64,000 nt of DNA from Bradyrhizobium betae (lineage in GTDB: Bacteria; Pseudomonadota; Alphaproteobacteria; Rhizobiales; Xanthobacteraceae), in the NCBI RefSeq assembly GCF_004123905.1, contig NZ_MZXW01000004.1:310001-374000 (forward strand). The letters run 5' to 3'. The notes beneath the pieces were generated by a model, which saw only the letters and a list, made by a program, of their open reading frames with translations, was not told where the DNA came from and searched no databases. Of the stretch, positions 36,260-45,652 are shown piece by piece (position 1 is the first letter of the stretch; every line of letters begins with the position of its first letter). Made by a program: the position numbers and the translations under genes.

Positions 36260-37555
36260 ATGGATAATCAGCTGTCGCTTGATCAGATCCGCGAACTCAT
36301 CAAGCCGATTTCGGGACCCGACGGGCGCGGAACCAAAGATGCCGATGTCTTGGTCGTTGGTGCGGGGCCGGTCGGCCTGACGGTCGTTAACATTCTCGGC
36401 TCGCTCGGGATTTCCACAATCTTGCTGGAGCGGAATGAACTGACGTCGGACTTGCCCAAAGCACTCGTGATCGACGACGAATATCTCCGTCTTCTTGATA
36501 ACCTGGAGTTGCTCGGCGACATGGAAGAGCACCTATCGCCGCCTTTTGGAATTTTCTTTTATTCTGTGCGGGGCAAGCCGGTGGTGAAGGTCAACCCCTT
36601 CTTGACATCGAATGGATTTGGCAACCGCGCGGGATTGATGCAGCCAGTCTTCGAGAAGAAGCTGCTGCATGGCGCGCAGCGCTTTCCCTGCGTCGATCTG
36701 CAGTACCGGTCTACTGTCGCAGGCCTAGATCAGGATGAGAATGGCGTCAGGTTGAAGGTCTTTCGTGCCGGGCGAGAACATCGAGTGACGGGACGATTTG
36801 TACTCGCCTGTGATGGCGCGCGAAGTTTCATCCGCTCGGCTGTCAGCATTTCTTTCGCCGGAAATCGCATTGATCAGCCTCATTTGGTGGTCGACCTCGC
36901 CGAGTTTCCCGACCGGTCCCCCTTCTCGCGTTTTTTTGCAATCCTGAGCGGCCGTTCAACAGCGTGCCTACGCCATATGGCGGGCGAAGGCTGGAGTTCA
37001 TGCTCAACCCCGGCGAAGATCATCGCAAGATTGCCACGGCGGACAGCATCCGTGATCTCGTGGACAGACATACTCCGTACAAAGGAACACCCCTCAAAAT
37101 CATCCGGTCGGTGGTCTATGGATTTTCGGAGCGCATCGCCGAGCGAATGGGATCGAAACGGGTCTTCTTGCTCGGCGACGCAGCACACGTCATGCCGCCG
37201 TTCGGCGCGCAGGCCATGAACACGGGCGCTCGCGATGCCAACAACATTTGCTGGAAGATTGCGGCGGTACTGCAAGGGAGGCTCAACCCCACGATCCTTG
37301 AGACTTACGAGACAGAAAGAAGGCCGCAGGTTGAGGCGATTATTCGATATTCGGTGATGGTCGGAAGAATGGCAAACATTCGCAACCGCATTATTGCTGC
37401 GGCGAGGGACGCCGTCTTACAGACATTGAACCTTATCCCCGCGATCCAGCGCTTCTTTGCGGAGATGCGCTATATGCCCCGACCATGGATTAAAGCCGGC
37501 TTCATGGTGCGGTCCAGGCGGCAGGAACTCGTTGTTGGGCGGACATGTCCGCGTT
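36260..37555 (+). pseudogene. FAD monooxygenase, frameshifted and 3'-truncated
   Basis: This is a flavoprotein aromatic-hydroxylase-type gene (similar to MhpA/PheA). The GxGxxG motif VVGAGPVGLTVV lies near residue 35, CDGARS in the middle, and GDAAHVMPPFGAQAMNTGARD near the 3' end. The frame breaks at a run of seven T (36931-36937): reading on in the next frame from there restores the family sequence (CNPERPFNSVPTPYGGRR), so one T appears to be missing. The 3' end runs into trbI-derived DNA at about 37556 in a different frame. Even without the frameshift the protein would lack its normal C-terminus. Confidence 0.82.
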
Positions 37556-38671
37556 CGGTTGTCGCGGAAGGTTCTGGCGGGAGGGAGCGCGGTTGCCTTG
37601 CTTGTCATCAGCGGAGCTGTGCTGTGGTCGTTGCAAACCAGCCGCTCCCGAAACCAGGCGGCTGATGAGCTCTATAGCACCGACCATCACAATGTCGCCG
37701 ACGGCATCACGACGCTGCCGAAGGATTACGCAGGCGTTCCGCGCCAGGCGATCCCGGAACTCGGTCCGCCGCTCCCTGGAGACCTTGGCCGACCGATCCT
37801 TGCTGCACAGGGCCTGTCGCCAACGATCGGCGGCACGGCTCCAGATGCTGAACAGCAGCGCCGGGATCAGGAAACCGAAGCAGCCCGCGTAAGCCACGTG
37901 TTTGCTTCTACCAATGGGAGAGAAGTGCGTCCCCCTGCTGGTGCGGCTCAGGGGGGCGACCGCAATGCTTCATCGATCTCGACCACCAATAACGACGAAG
38001 GATCCGCACAGAGTGGTCAGGACAAGAAGCTCGCCTTCGTCAACGCATCCGTGGATCGCCGCACAGTAAGCCCCGACCGCATCACCAGGCCGGCTTCACC
38101 GTATATCGTGCAGGCTGGAACGGTCATTTCGGGAGCCCTGATCACCGGGATTCGATCGGACCTTCCAGGCCAGATCACCGCGCAGGTAACAGAAAACGTT
38201 TTCGATTCGCCGACCGGGCGCCTTCTGCTTATCCCGCAAGGGGCGCGCTTGATCGGGGTCTACGACAGCCAGGTTGCGTTCGGTCAGTCACGCGTGCTGT
38301 TGGTCTGGACCCGCCTTATCATGCCGAGCGGCCATTCGATCGTTCTCGAGCGGCAGCCGGGTGCAGACGCGGCAGGATATGCCGGCCTCGAAGATGAAGT
38401 CGACAACCATTGGGGCGAATTGCTCAAAGCTGCTGCACTGTCGACGCTGCTTGCTGTCGGCACCGAACTCGGCGCGGGCTCCGACACCAACAGCAACGAC
38501 AGTGCGATCATCCAGGCCTTGCGGCACGGGGCAGGGGATTCACTGAATCAAACCGGCCAGCAGGTTGTTCGTCGTAGCCTCAATATTCAGCCGACGTTGA
38601 CCATCCGTCCGGGACTTCCCGTCCGTGTTATCGTCAATCGCGATCTCGTTCTCGAGCCGTACAGAGGGTGA
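37556..38671 (+). pseudogene. trbI: trbI, second copy lacking its 5' end
   Basis: This matches the intact trbI from codon ~37 (RLSRKVLAGGSAVALL) to the stop, with about 26 differences in ~371 residues by eye. The cytoplasmic N-terminus is missing and replaced by out-of-frame monooxygenase sequence. An open frame from 37457 runs through the junction and could add ~33 unrelated residues. Reading is otherwise intact with no internal stop, suggesting recent loss or possible expression as a hybrid. It lacks all the other trb genes upstream. Confidence 0.85.
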
Positions 38672-38672
38672 A

Positions 38673-38918
38673 ATGACCAAGCTCAAGATTGGGACGCTTC
38701 CAGACGAGAGACCAGTCAAGGTCAGCATCGAATTGCCGGCTTCCGTGCATCGAGATTTGCTGGCCTACGCGAAAGCCGTTGCAGGCGAATCCGGCCAACC
38801 CATCAGCGATCCGGGCAAGCTTGTCGCGCCTATGCTCGCGCGGTTCATGGCTACGGATCGCGGATTCTCGAAGCTAAGACGAGTAGCAGTTCATTCGGGA
38901 GACGTTGGCGACCGATAG
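38673..38918 (+). CDS. DUF2274 protein, copy 2
   Basis: This 81-residue homologue of 14836-15078 (MTKLKIGTLPDERPVKVSIE) is roughly 70% identical by eye and diverges most at the C-terminus. It is intact, starts two bases after the trbI-copy stop, and again overlaps the convergent lysR by 28 bases. Whether it is expressed is unclear, since its natural promoter would be far upstream in a trb operon that is absent here. Confidence 0.8.
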   Translation: MTKLKIGTLPDERPVKVSIELPASVHRDLLAYAKAVAGESGQPISDPGKLVAPMLARFMATDRGFSKLRRVAVHSGDVGDR

Positions 38919-39858
38919 CGTTCCGACAATAGCTCGAGGAAACCGTCCAAGGCCGGGTTTTCGTTTGCGGCGCGCCAGTGTGCGGAGAAGTCTATTCGGC
39001 TTGATCCCGTTCCGTCTCGAAGCTCACGATATACAAGTCCGGCGAAACTTGCTCCCGTGTCGGATTCCATTACGAGACTGATTCCAAGCTCCATGCTGAT
39101 GAGACTCTTGATAATGCTTCGGCTTACATCGTGCAGGTCGACCCGTGGTCGGTCGACCGAAGATATGAGCTTCGATATCATTAGATCCTCGAGCTCTCGA
39201 CTGGGATCATGTTGACTTAGTAGAACAGTCTCGCCACGCAGATCCGTCCAATGGATCACTGCGCGCGCCGCCAACGGATGACGTTCGGGCAAGGAGACAA
39301 GTATCCGCTCGCTCCAGAGTTTGAGAGTTTTGTTCCCGGACGACGGAGCGTCCCCCGTGACGACAACTATGTCGAGTGTACCATTCGAAGGGCGTTCATC
39401 AGACGGGAGCGCGGCCGCTCAACCGTTGCCAGGTCAATGTGCGGAAAACGTCTCTTGAAGTCGAGCAAGGTAGCCCGCAGATTTCCGGTGGAAATAGATG
39501 TACAGAATCCCACCGAGATACGGCCGGCCTCACCCCGACCATTAGACCTCCCTGTTGCAACAAGTGCGTCGACCTGTTCCAGGACGACCCTCGCTATTCT
39601 CAGGACGCTCTTCCCGGCGAGTGTGGATCTCACTCCTCCACTCGAGCGTTCGAATATAGTGGCTCCAATCAAATGCTCTAGCTGACCGATGGAGCGGCTC
39701 AGCAAGGAGTGTCGAACGGAAAGCAGGTCCGCCGCTCGCCTGAAACTTCCGCAGTCACTAGCGGCAACCGCAAATCGCAGCTGCTGCAAGTCTACCGTGA
39801 GCGTCCTTCCGGCAGGTTGCTTGTCGCTTGTTTCGTCGATCGCCATTATTTCCGACAC
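38891..39858 (-). pseudogene. LysR regulator, second copy, frameshifted
   Basis: The first ~150 codons from 39858 encode the HTH (DLQQLRFAVAASDCGSFRRA) and the start of the sensor domain. After LMNALR (near 39386) the frame goes to a stop (MVHST). Restoring one base at 39385/39386 gives the expected NGTLDIVVVTG, and the remainder continues to 38891 (LWSERILVSLPERHPLA, then GLVYRELRDGTGSS). This is a single-base deletion relative to copy 1. Only the DNA-binding part could still be made. Confidence 0.83.
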
Positions 39859-40107
39859 TCGGTAACTTGACCGGATCCTTGCGCGTCTCCGCTCAGCAAG
39901 GACGTTGCCTTCAGGCAGCAGACGACAGGCTTAGCATCATCGATCGACGGCGATTGCTACGTAAGAGCCAACGCAAAATCATGCCTCCGCAAACCTCACC
40001 CGAAAAGCTTCGGATATTCTGACCGAAAAGCCGTTCGCCAGAATTTCGATTTTGTATGAGCACCTCGGTGATACGCGACCACCGGGGTGCTCGATTGTAC
40101 GTTTGTA

Positions 40108-41640
40108 TCAGCGTTTTCCGCTCGGACCCATCGATTGCCAATTGCCAGCGCGCTCAAACGCGTCCGCTGCGCGGTATACCGTCGATTCCCGCCAATGCTT
40201 GCCGACGAGCATCAAGCCGATCGGACGGTTACCTTCGCCGAGGCCGCACGGGATCGAAATGGCGGGGTGGTGCGTAACGTTAAACGGGCTCGTGTTCGTA
40301 ATTTGCTCCCAGCAGTGCTGCATCATCTGTTCCAGGGGGGCATCGGGGGGCGGAATCTTGGAAGCCATCATCCTGGTCGTCGGCATGAGCAACAAGTCAT
40401 ACGAGCCAAGCGCCTTGTCGTATGCAGCACGCAGCCGTCGGCGAAGATTTTGCGCTTTGTAGTAGAAATAGCCCTGATAGTATTTGTCGGTGTAGGCGCC
40501 GAGCAGCATACCGACCTTTACCGTGTCGGGCAGTTCGTTGGCCCGATCGCGAAGCGAGCCCAGTCGACCAGCAAGCGAGATTGGATAAACGCCTTCGGTG
40601 TGACGGGGCAGGGGACTCGTGATCATTCCATGGTACGTGCCCTCGAGGGCAATCGCGGCCCAGATGGGTACCCCGGTCAGGTGCCAAGGTATCGAGATTT
40701 CATCGACGCGGGCTCCAAGGCTTTCAAGCTTCTTTGCCGCCGCCTGCACTCCAGCGTCGACGTCTGGATGCGAGTCGTATTGACCAAATCCTTCCTTAAC
40801 CACGCCAATCTTCATACCCGCGATGCCTTGGCCGATCGCCTTGGTGTAGCTTTCCATCTCAAGGTCGCTTTGCCGCGAATCGTAACCGTCCTTGCCGGCC
40901 AGGACCTCCAGAAAGAGCGCATTCTCGGCAACCGTTGCCGTGAGCGGTCCGGCGTGATCGATCGTCGGGTCCATGCCCATAATGCCAGTGTAAGGGACAA
41001 GGCCCCAGGTCGGCTTGATACCCACTACGCCCGAGAGGGAGGCCGGAATACGGATTGAGCCTGCTTGATCGCCGCCCATAGCCATATCGACCTCGCCAAG
41101 CGCAACCAAGGCGCCGGAGCCCGTCGAAGATCCACCTGCGGTGTGTCCCCAAGCGCGAGGATTGTGAACCGGGCCAGATGTGCTGGTGGCTGCGCCGCCC
41201 GAGAACGAAAAGTATTCGCAAGTCGATTTGCCAATAACTTCGGCGCCGGCGTCGAGAAGTCGCGTAATCACCGGTGCGTCGAACTCCGGCACATAACCTT
41301 CCAATACGGATGCCCCATTGGTGAGCGGGACGCCCGCGAGAGAATAGGTGTCCTTGATTGCAACCTTTTTACCGGCAAGTGGTCCGCTTGTCGCACCCTT
41401 GATGTTCACCTTGGCAATCCAGGCGCCGTGCTTGTTTTCATCGCCTTCTGGCCGGTAGTAATGTCCGCGCGGATATTTGATCGGCGGTACGTCATCCGGC
41501 AAAGCGGCAATCTGTCGATAACCGTCGGCAAAGGGAGCGATGTAATTTATGAAGGCCTCGGCGTAGCTGTTGGTGATATCCATCCCCATGCCGTCGCCCA
41601 GTTTCCGGATTTGCTCGATGGAAGGAATTTTGAAGGACAT
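40108..41640 (-). CDS. amidase, nitrile-pathway (Rhodococcus) type
   Basis: This 510-residue amidase-signature enzyme resembles the aliphatic/aromatic amidases encoded beside nitrile hydratases in Rhodococcus. The triad falls at K96 (KVAIKDTYS), S171/S172 (GGSSTGS) and S195 (DQAGSIRIP), the same residue numbers known for the N-771 enzyme (S195, S171, K96). An N-terminal helical domain of ~80 residues is present, as in that subgroup. AGAGAG precedes the ATG. It is divergent, across ~740 bases, from an amide/urea-type ABC importer, so it probably hydrolyses the imported amide. No nitrile hydratase gene is visible. Confidence 0.9.
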   Translation of the reverse strand: MSFKIPSIEQIRKLGDGMGMDITNSYAEAFINYIAPFADGYRQIAALPDDVPPIKYPRGHYYRPEGDENKHGAWIAKVNIKGATSGPLAGKKVAIKDTYSLAGVPLTNGASVLEGYVPEFDAPVITRLLDAGAEVIGKSTCEYFSFSGGAATSTSGPVHNPRAWGHTAGGSSTGSGALVALGEVDMAMGGDQAGSIRIPASLSGVVGIKPTWGLVPYTGIMGMDPTIDHAGPLTATVAENALFLEVLAGKDGYDSRQSDLEMESYTKAIGQGIAGMKIGVVKEGFGQYDSHPDVDAGVQAAAKKLESLGARVDEISIPWHLTGVPIWAAIALEGTYHGMITSPLPRHTEGVYPISLAGRLGSLRDRANELPDTVKVGMLLGAYTDKYYQGYFYYKAQNLRRRLRAAYDKALGSYDLLLMPTTRMMASKIPPPDAPLEQMMQHCWEQITNTSPFNVTHHPAISIPCGLGEGNRPIGLMLVGKHWRESTVYRAADAFERAGNWQSMGPSGKR

Positions 41641-42379
41641 TACGTTCTCTCTATCGTGAGTGGTGGAAGCATTTTGGCGGTCCTACCACATGAGCGAACC
41701 CTATCTCGCGGAGAAGCCTAACAGCAGAGAACATCCGGAAATCTAGGGTCTGCCTCAGGGCAGCTGACGATATTCGGCGCTCCGCTAGTTCACAGTTGAA
41801 ACCAGTCGCACTTCGATTGTGAACGTCACATACTGGAAGCCTCATTGCTTGACTGGCATTGCCTTTCAGTTGTCTCTGTCGGCCAATACGCTGTCCATCA
41901 GTGATGCTCTGAAGTGCCGTTGTATTGATCGTTGCGCTGTGCAGGCGATGTATATTCGTAACAATGGGACTCTGATCGTTGATGCCACGCGAGGCTCCCG
42001 ATCACTAGAGCGCAGTCCCGGCCGCCGATTTCTCCCAAGCGGCGCGTCTTGGCACGCCAACCAACATTTCCGCATTGGTCACGGAAATTAGATTGGAATT
42101 TCATGCCGCGCGTGGAGCCATAACTTGGGCGCGGCGCCGTGTGCTATGCGCATAGTTTACGACTAGCTCGCCACGAGTGTAATGGCATCTGCCACACTGT
42201 TTTTTGGCTGCGATTGCAAATTCAGATTCGTGATTGGCAAGATTGGACAGATAAAAATCGACCAAATTGGCAAACACAGCCTAACACCTGGCAGTTTGAG
42301 GCAAGCAGTAGAGTAGATAACTGCGTAAATTTTAATCGAGCGGCCAGTTGTGAATAGCAGGCGGGGGAGAATTGTTGCG
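41641..42379. other. divergent promoter region, no gene seen
   Basis: About 740 AT-richer bases lie between the amidase and the ABC substrate-binding gene. I looked for a sigma-54 -24/-12 pair and found only partial matches (TGGCACG without a correctly spaced TTGC). Small frames (41819-42091 and others) show no family features. The region must hold the promoters of both divergent units. Confidence 0.5.
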
Positions 42380-43612
42380 ATGATTATGAATCGTAGAGCT
42401 CTGTTGAAAGGTGGAACGGCTGCGACAGTGTTCGCGCCCGCGTTGTTGCGCCAAGCCGTAGCGGCCGGTGACCCGATCGTGGTAGGCAGCATGTATGACC
42501 TTTCAGGAGGTCTCGAAGCGTACGGGAAGTCAATGTTCGATGCCCTGAATTTCGCGGTTGGCGAGATGAACGCGGCTGGCGGACTTCTTGGCCGCGAAGT
42601 TAAAGTCGTCAGCTTCGACACCCAATCCAACATGCAGCTCTACGCGCAATATGCGCAGGAGGCCGCCCTCAAGCACAAGGTTGCCGTGGTGCATGGGGGC
42701 ATTACCTCCGCATCGCGCGAGATTATTCGACCGGTACTCGGTAAATACAAAACTCTCTACTTCTACGAAACGCCGTATGAGGGCGGTGTTTGCGATCGCA
42801 ATGTCTTCGCAGATGGCACGACCCCCGGGCACAATACCGAAGTTCTCGTGGATCATGCCGTGAAAACATGGGGCAAAAAGGGTTACGTTCTGGCTGCGGA
42901 CTACAACTATGGTCAGATCACCTCGGAGTGGGTGAAGAAGTACGCCAAGGAGCGGGGTGGCGATGTTATCGGTACGGAATTTTTTCCGATCGATGCGACC
43001 AATTTCGGAAGCACGATCTCCAAAATCCAGGCGGCGAAGCCCGACTGGATTTTGACCGTCTTGGTCGGCGGTGGCCCGATCTCGTTCTATCGGCAGTTCA
43101 ATGCGGCTGGCTTGTCCGGAAAAATCCCGATCGCGTCGACGACGTTTGGAGCTGGAAATGAGCAGATGGTGCTCACGCCCGAGGAATCAAACGGCATCGT
43201 CGTGGCGTACAACTACCTGCAAGACATCGACAGTTTGGCGAACAAGGAGTTTCTGACTCGCTTCCGCGCGAAATTCGGAGCGGATTACCCGCCGGTGACC
43301 GACTTGACGATGTCAAGCTATATCGGGCTCTTGCTGTGGGCCGCCGGTGTGAAGAAGGCCGGCACGATTGACCGCGACAAGGTGATTGAGGCGCTTGAAA
43401 GCGGGATCACCGTCGACGGGCCGAGCGGAAAGGTGTCGATCGATCCGCAAACTCACCACTGTATCTTCGACGTTCACTTGGCGAAGTTCAAGGACAAGAA
43501 GACCGTTATTCTCAACACGTTCCCGCAGCGGAAGCCGATCGACACAGCCATGGTATGCGACCTGAAGAAGAATCCTCGCGATGCGAAGCAGTACGTAATA
43601 TCCGTCAAGTAG
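42380..43612 (+). CDS. ABC substrate-binding protein, urea/short-amide type
   Basis: This is a periplasmic binding protein of the UrtA/FmdD type. The N-terminus MNRRALLKGG with a following hydrophobic segment is a Tat-like signal. Family stretches are TSASREIIRPVLGKY, FYETPYEGGVCDRN and DYNYGQITSEWVKKY. The ATG at 42380 is favoured by GGGGGAGA ten bases upstream and gives 410 residues. It leads a five-gene importer operon running to 47078. The ligand is probably urea or a short amide, consistent with the divergent amidase. Confidence 0.9.
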   Translation: MIMNRRALLKGGTAATVFAPALLRQAVAAGDPIVVGSMYDLSGGLEAYGKSMFDALNFAVGEMNAAGGLLGREVKVVSFDTQSNMQLYAQYAQEAALKHKVAVVHGGITSASREIIRPVLGKYKTLYFYETPYEGGVCDRNVFADGTTPGHNTEVLVDHAVKTWGKKGYVLAADYNYGQITSEWVKKYAKERGGDVIGTEFFPIDATNFGSTISKIQAAKPDWILTVLVGGGPISFYRQFNAAGLSGKIPIASTTFGAGNEQMVLTPEESNGIVVAYNYLQDIDSLANKEFLTRFRAKFGADYPPVTDLTMSSYIGLLLWAAGVKKAGTIDRDKVIEALESGITVDGPSGKVSIDPQTHHCIFDVHLAKFKDKKTVILNTFPQRKPIDTAMVCDLKKNPRDAKQYVISVK

Positions 43613-43638
43613 GGCGCGTTGGGATTTGAGTTTTTGCA

Positions 43639-43672
43639 GCCCGGATGGCCTGATCAAAAAGGCTTGCCGGGC
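43639..43672 (+). promoter_or_regulatory. intercistronic hairpin in importer 1
   Basis: Stem GCCCGG/CCGGGC continues through a 3x3 internal loop into GCCT/AGGC with a GATCAAAA loop. It lies 27 bases after the binding-protein stop and 70 before the permease start. Such elements usually stabilise the upstream message or partly terminate, so that the binding protein is made in excess. Confidence 0.6.
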
Positions 43673-43742
43673 CGCATCAATTTGGACGTTTTAAGAAGCC
43701 TGCGCTCGCACGACGTGTCGTGCCGATTTTGGAGATACGTAG

Positions 43743-44609
43743 TTGGATCTAGCCATCCTCGTTGGGATTGATTTCGTTAACGGCGTCGCGACGTTGGCTC
43801 TGATGAGCATCGGTCTTGCCGTCGTCTTCGGCATGATGCGTATCATCAATCTTGCTCACGGAGAGTTTATGGTCATGGGGAGCTATAGTGCCGCTGTCGC
43901 TTACCACCATAACGTGAATATCTGGGTCGCCATCTTGATTGTTCCGCCGATCGCTGTCGCTGTTATCGGTGCAATTATTGAGCGCGTCATTATTCGCCGT
44001 CTTTATGGCCGGATGGTAGAAACGATGTTGGCGACTTGGGGTCTTAGCCTTTTCATCGTGGGCATCCTAACGACAATTTTCGGCAGTCATACCGAAGGCG
44101 TCCCGGCGCCCCTGTCCGGGATCAAGGTCGGTAACTATCAAACAAGTGGCTACAGCCTCTTCGTGATCCTCATGTCGGTCGTCACGATCGTCGGCGTCTA
44201 TGTCGTTTTGCGTGCGACGCGTCTAGGGCTGTTGGCCAGGGGAACGATGCAAAACGCCGAGATGGCTGCGGCGCTTGGCGTTGACACCTCACGGATCTAC
44301 GCAACCACATTTGCATTCGGTGCCGGGCTGGCCGGACTGGCTGGAGGCATACTCGCGCCTATATCCGGTGTCTTTCCGAGCATTGGTGGATCCTACATCG
44401 GCCGTGCTTTCATCACCGTCATTGGCGGAGGGCCGGCGCCTCTGGTCGGCACGGTCACAGCTTCCGCGATGTTCGGTTTCGTCAATCAACTTGCTACATT
44501 TTTATCCAACCCGGTCTACGGGGAGGTGGCACTGCTTGTTGCCGCGGTTATCTTGATCCGTCTGTTGCCGAATGGGATCACCGGCCGCTATTTCCGACGG
44601 GCACTCTGA
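43743..44609 (+). CDS. ABC importer permease, LivH/UrtB type
   Basis: This is an inner-membrane permease of the branched-chain/urea family with 288 residues and about eight hydrophobic segments. It has the conserved INLAHGEFMVMGSY motif near the N-terminus and the EAA-like LGLLARGTMQNAEMAAALG loop. The start is a TTG at 43743 with GGAG about ten bases upstream; no in-frame ATG precedes the conserved region. Its stop overlaps the next start by one base. Confidence 0.9.
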   Translation: MDLAILVGIDFVNGVATLALMSIGLAVVFGMMRIINLAHGEFMVMGSYSAAVAYHHNVNIWVAILIVPPIAVAVIGAIIERVIIRRLYGRMVETMLATWGLSLFIVGILTTIFGSHTEGVPAPLSGIKVGNYQTSGYSLFVILMSVVTIVGVYVVLRATRLGLLARGTMQNAEMAAALGVDTSRIYATTFAFGAGLAGLAGGILAPISGVFPSIGGSYIGRAFITVIGGGPAPLVGTVTASAMFGFVNQLATFLSNPVYGEVALLVAAVILIRLLPNGITGRYFRRAL

Positions 44610-45652
44610 TGCACCCGTTTGTTCGCTCGAATGCTTCCTTAATCGCCGTCGGCGTCATCGGGATCGCGCTACTAGTTGGCTTGCCTCTCGCGCTTGAACT
44701 ATTCACACTCCTGCGGGTCACATTGTTTGTGATCTTCGCGATTCTCGCCTTGAGCTTGGCTTTTATCTGGGGCTATGGCGGAATTCTTTGCTTTGGACAT
44801 TCTGCTTTCTTCGGATTGGGGGCCTACGCCTACGCCGTAAGTGTCATTAATGTGGGAGATAGCACTCTGCCGATTGTCATTGCGATGGCATTGCCGGCGT
44901 TGCTGGCGGCCGCGCTGGGATATTTCATGTTTTACGCGCGTATCAGCGACGTCTACGTCGGTGTTATCACGCTGACGGTAACCCTGATTTTCTATAACGT
45001 CGTCAATTCGACTGCGGGACCGCAATACCGGATCGGCGACGTGCATCTCGGTGGCTTTAATGGAATACCGAACGTTCCCTCGCTCAACGTTCCGTTCGAT
45101 CCAAATGCAGTGCTGGGTCCGCAAGATATGTTTTGGGTTTGCATGGTCGCGCTTATGCTTGTCTATTTTGGGCTGCGAATGCTTCTCCGCATGCGGTTCG
45201 GAAGGGTCCTGATTGCGGTGAGAGAGAATGAGAGTCGGGTCGAATTCCTCGGATACGACGCGCGCCTCCACAAGCTGATCGCGTTTTCGATTGGCGGCGC
45301 TATTGCGGGTCTTGCGGGCTGCCTGTTCACGGCATGGGGTGGTTTTATCAGTCCTACGGCGTTCAGTGTGGTTCAGTCTGCCCAGATCATCATTTGGCTG
45401 ATGGTCGGAGGAGTTGGGACGTTGATAGGCCCAATGATCGGCGCTGCATTGATCTCCTGGTTGACAGCCAGCCTCGGCTCGCAGCAGACCGTCGATGCGA
45501 ATGTTGTTCTTGGTACCGTGCTGCTGGCTTTTGTGCTGCTTGTTCCCAAGGGAATTGCGCCCATCGTAACGGACCAGCTTATGCCCTGGTTTCTTTCGAT
45601 GTGTCGATCGAAACCCTCGGTCGCGAGCGTCTCGCGAAAGGACAAGACGTGA
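44609..45652 (+). CDS. ABC importer permease, LivM/UrtC type
   Basis: This second permease has 347 residues, about ten hydrophobic segments, the motif ILCFGHSAFFGLGAYAYA, and the coupling loop FGRVLIAVRENESRVEFLGY. It starts on the last base of the preceding stop and overlaps the ATPase gene start (GTGA). It forms the translocation pore with the LivH-type subunit. Confidence 0.92.
   Translation: MHPFVRSNASLIAVGVIGIALLVGLPLALELFTLLRVTLFVIFAILALSLAFIWGYGGILCFGHSAFFGLGAYAYAVSVINVGDSTLPIVIAMALPALLAAALGYFMFYARISDVYVGVITLTVTLIFYNVVNSTAGPQYRIGDVHLGGFNGIPNVPSLNVPFDPNAVLGPQDMFWVCMVALMLVYFGLRMLLRMRFGRVLIAVRENESRVEFLGYDARLHKLIAFSIGGAIAGLAGCLFTAWGGFISPTAFSVVQSAQIIIWLMVGGVGTLIGPMIGAALISWLTASLGSQQTVDANVVLGTVLLAFVLLVPKGIAPIVTDQLMPWFLSMCRSKPSVASVSRKDKT

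Larger units (their letters stand above)
37556..39922 (+). repeat. large direct repeat, copy B
   Basis: This is the counterpart of 13722-16050: truncated trbI, a DUF2274 gene and a frameshifted lysR, in the same order and orientation. Outside the block neither side matches copy A: a broken monooxygenase is on the left, and an amidase region rather than traI-traR is on the right. Homologous recombination between A and B would excise about 23.8 kb. Confidence 0.85.

Noticed and set aside
41641..42379. Possible sigma-54 promoter upstream of the amide importer
   Set aside because: TGGCACG-like -24 elements occur, but none has a TTGC at the required spacing, so no call is made.
45334..45648. Upstream extension of the first LivG-type ATPase
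   Set aside because: The frame is open back to 45334 but lies inside the permease gene. The GTG at 45649 overlapping the permease stop matches the family N-terminus.
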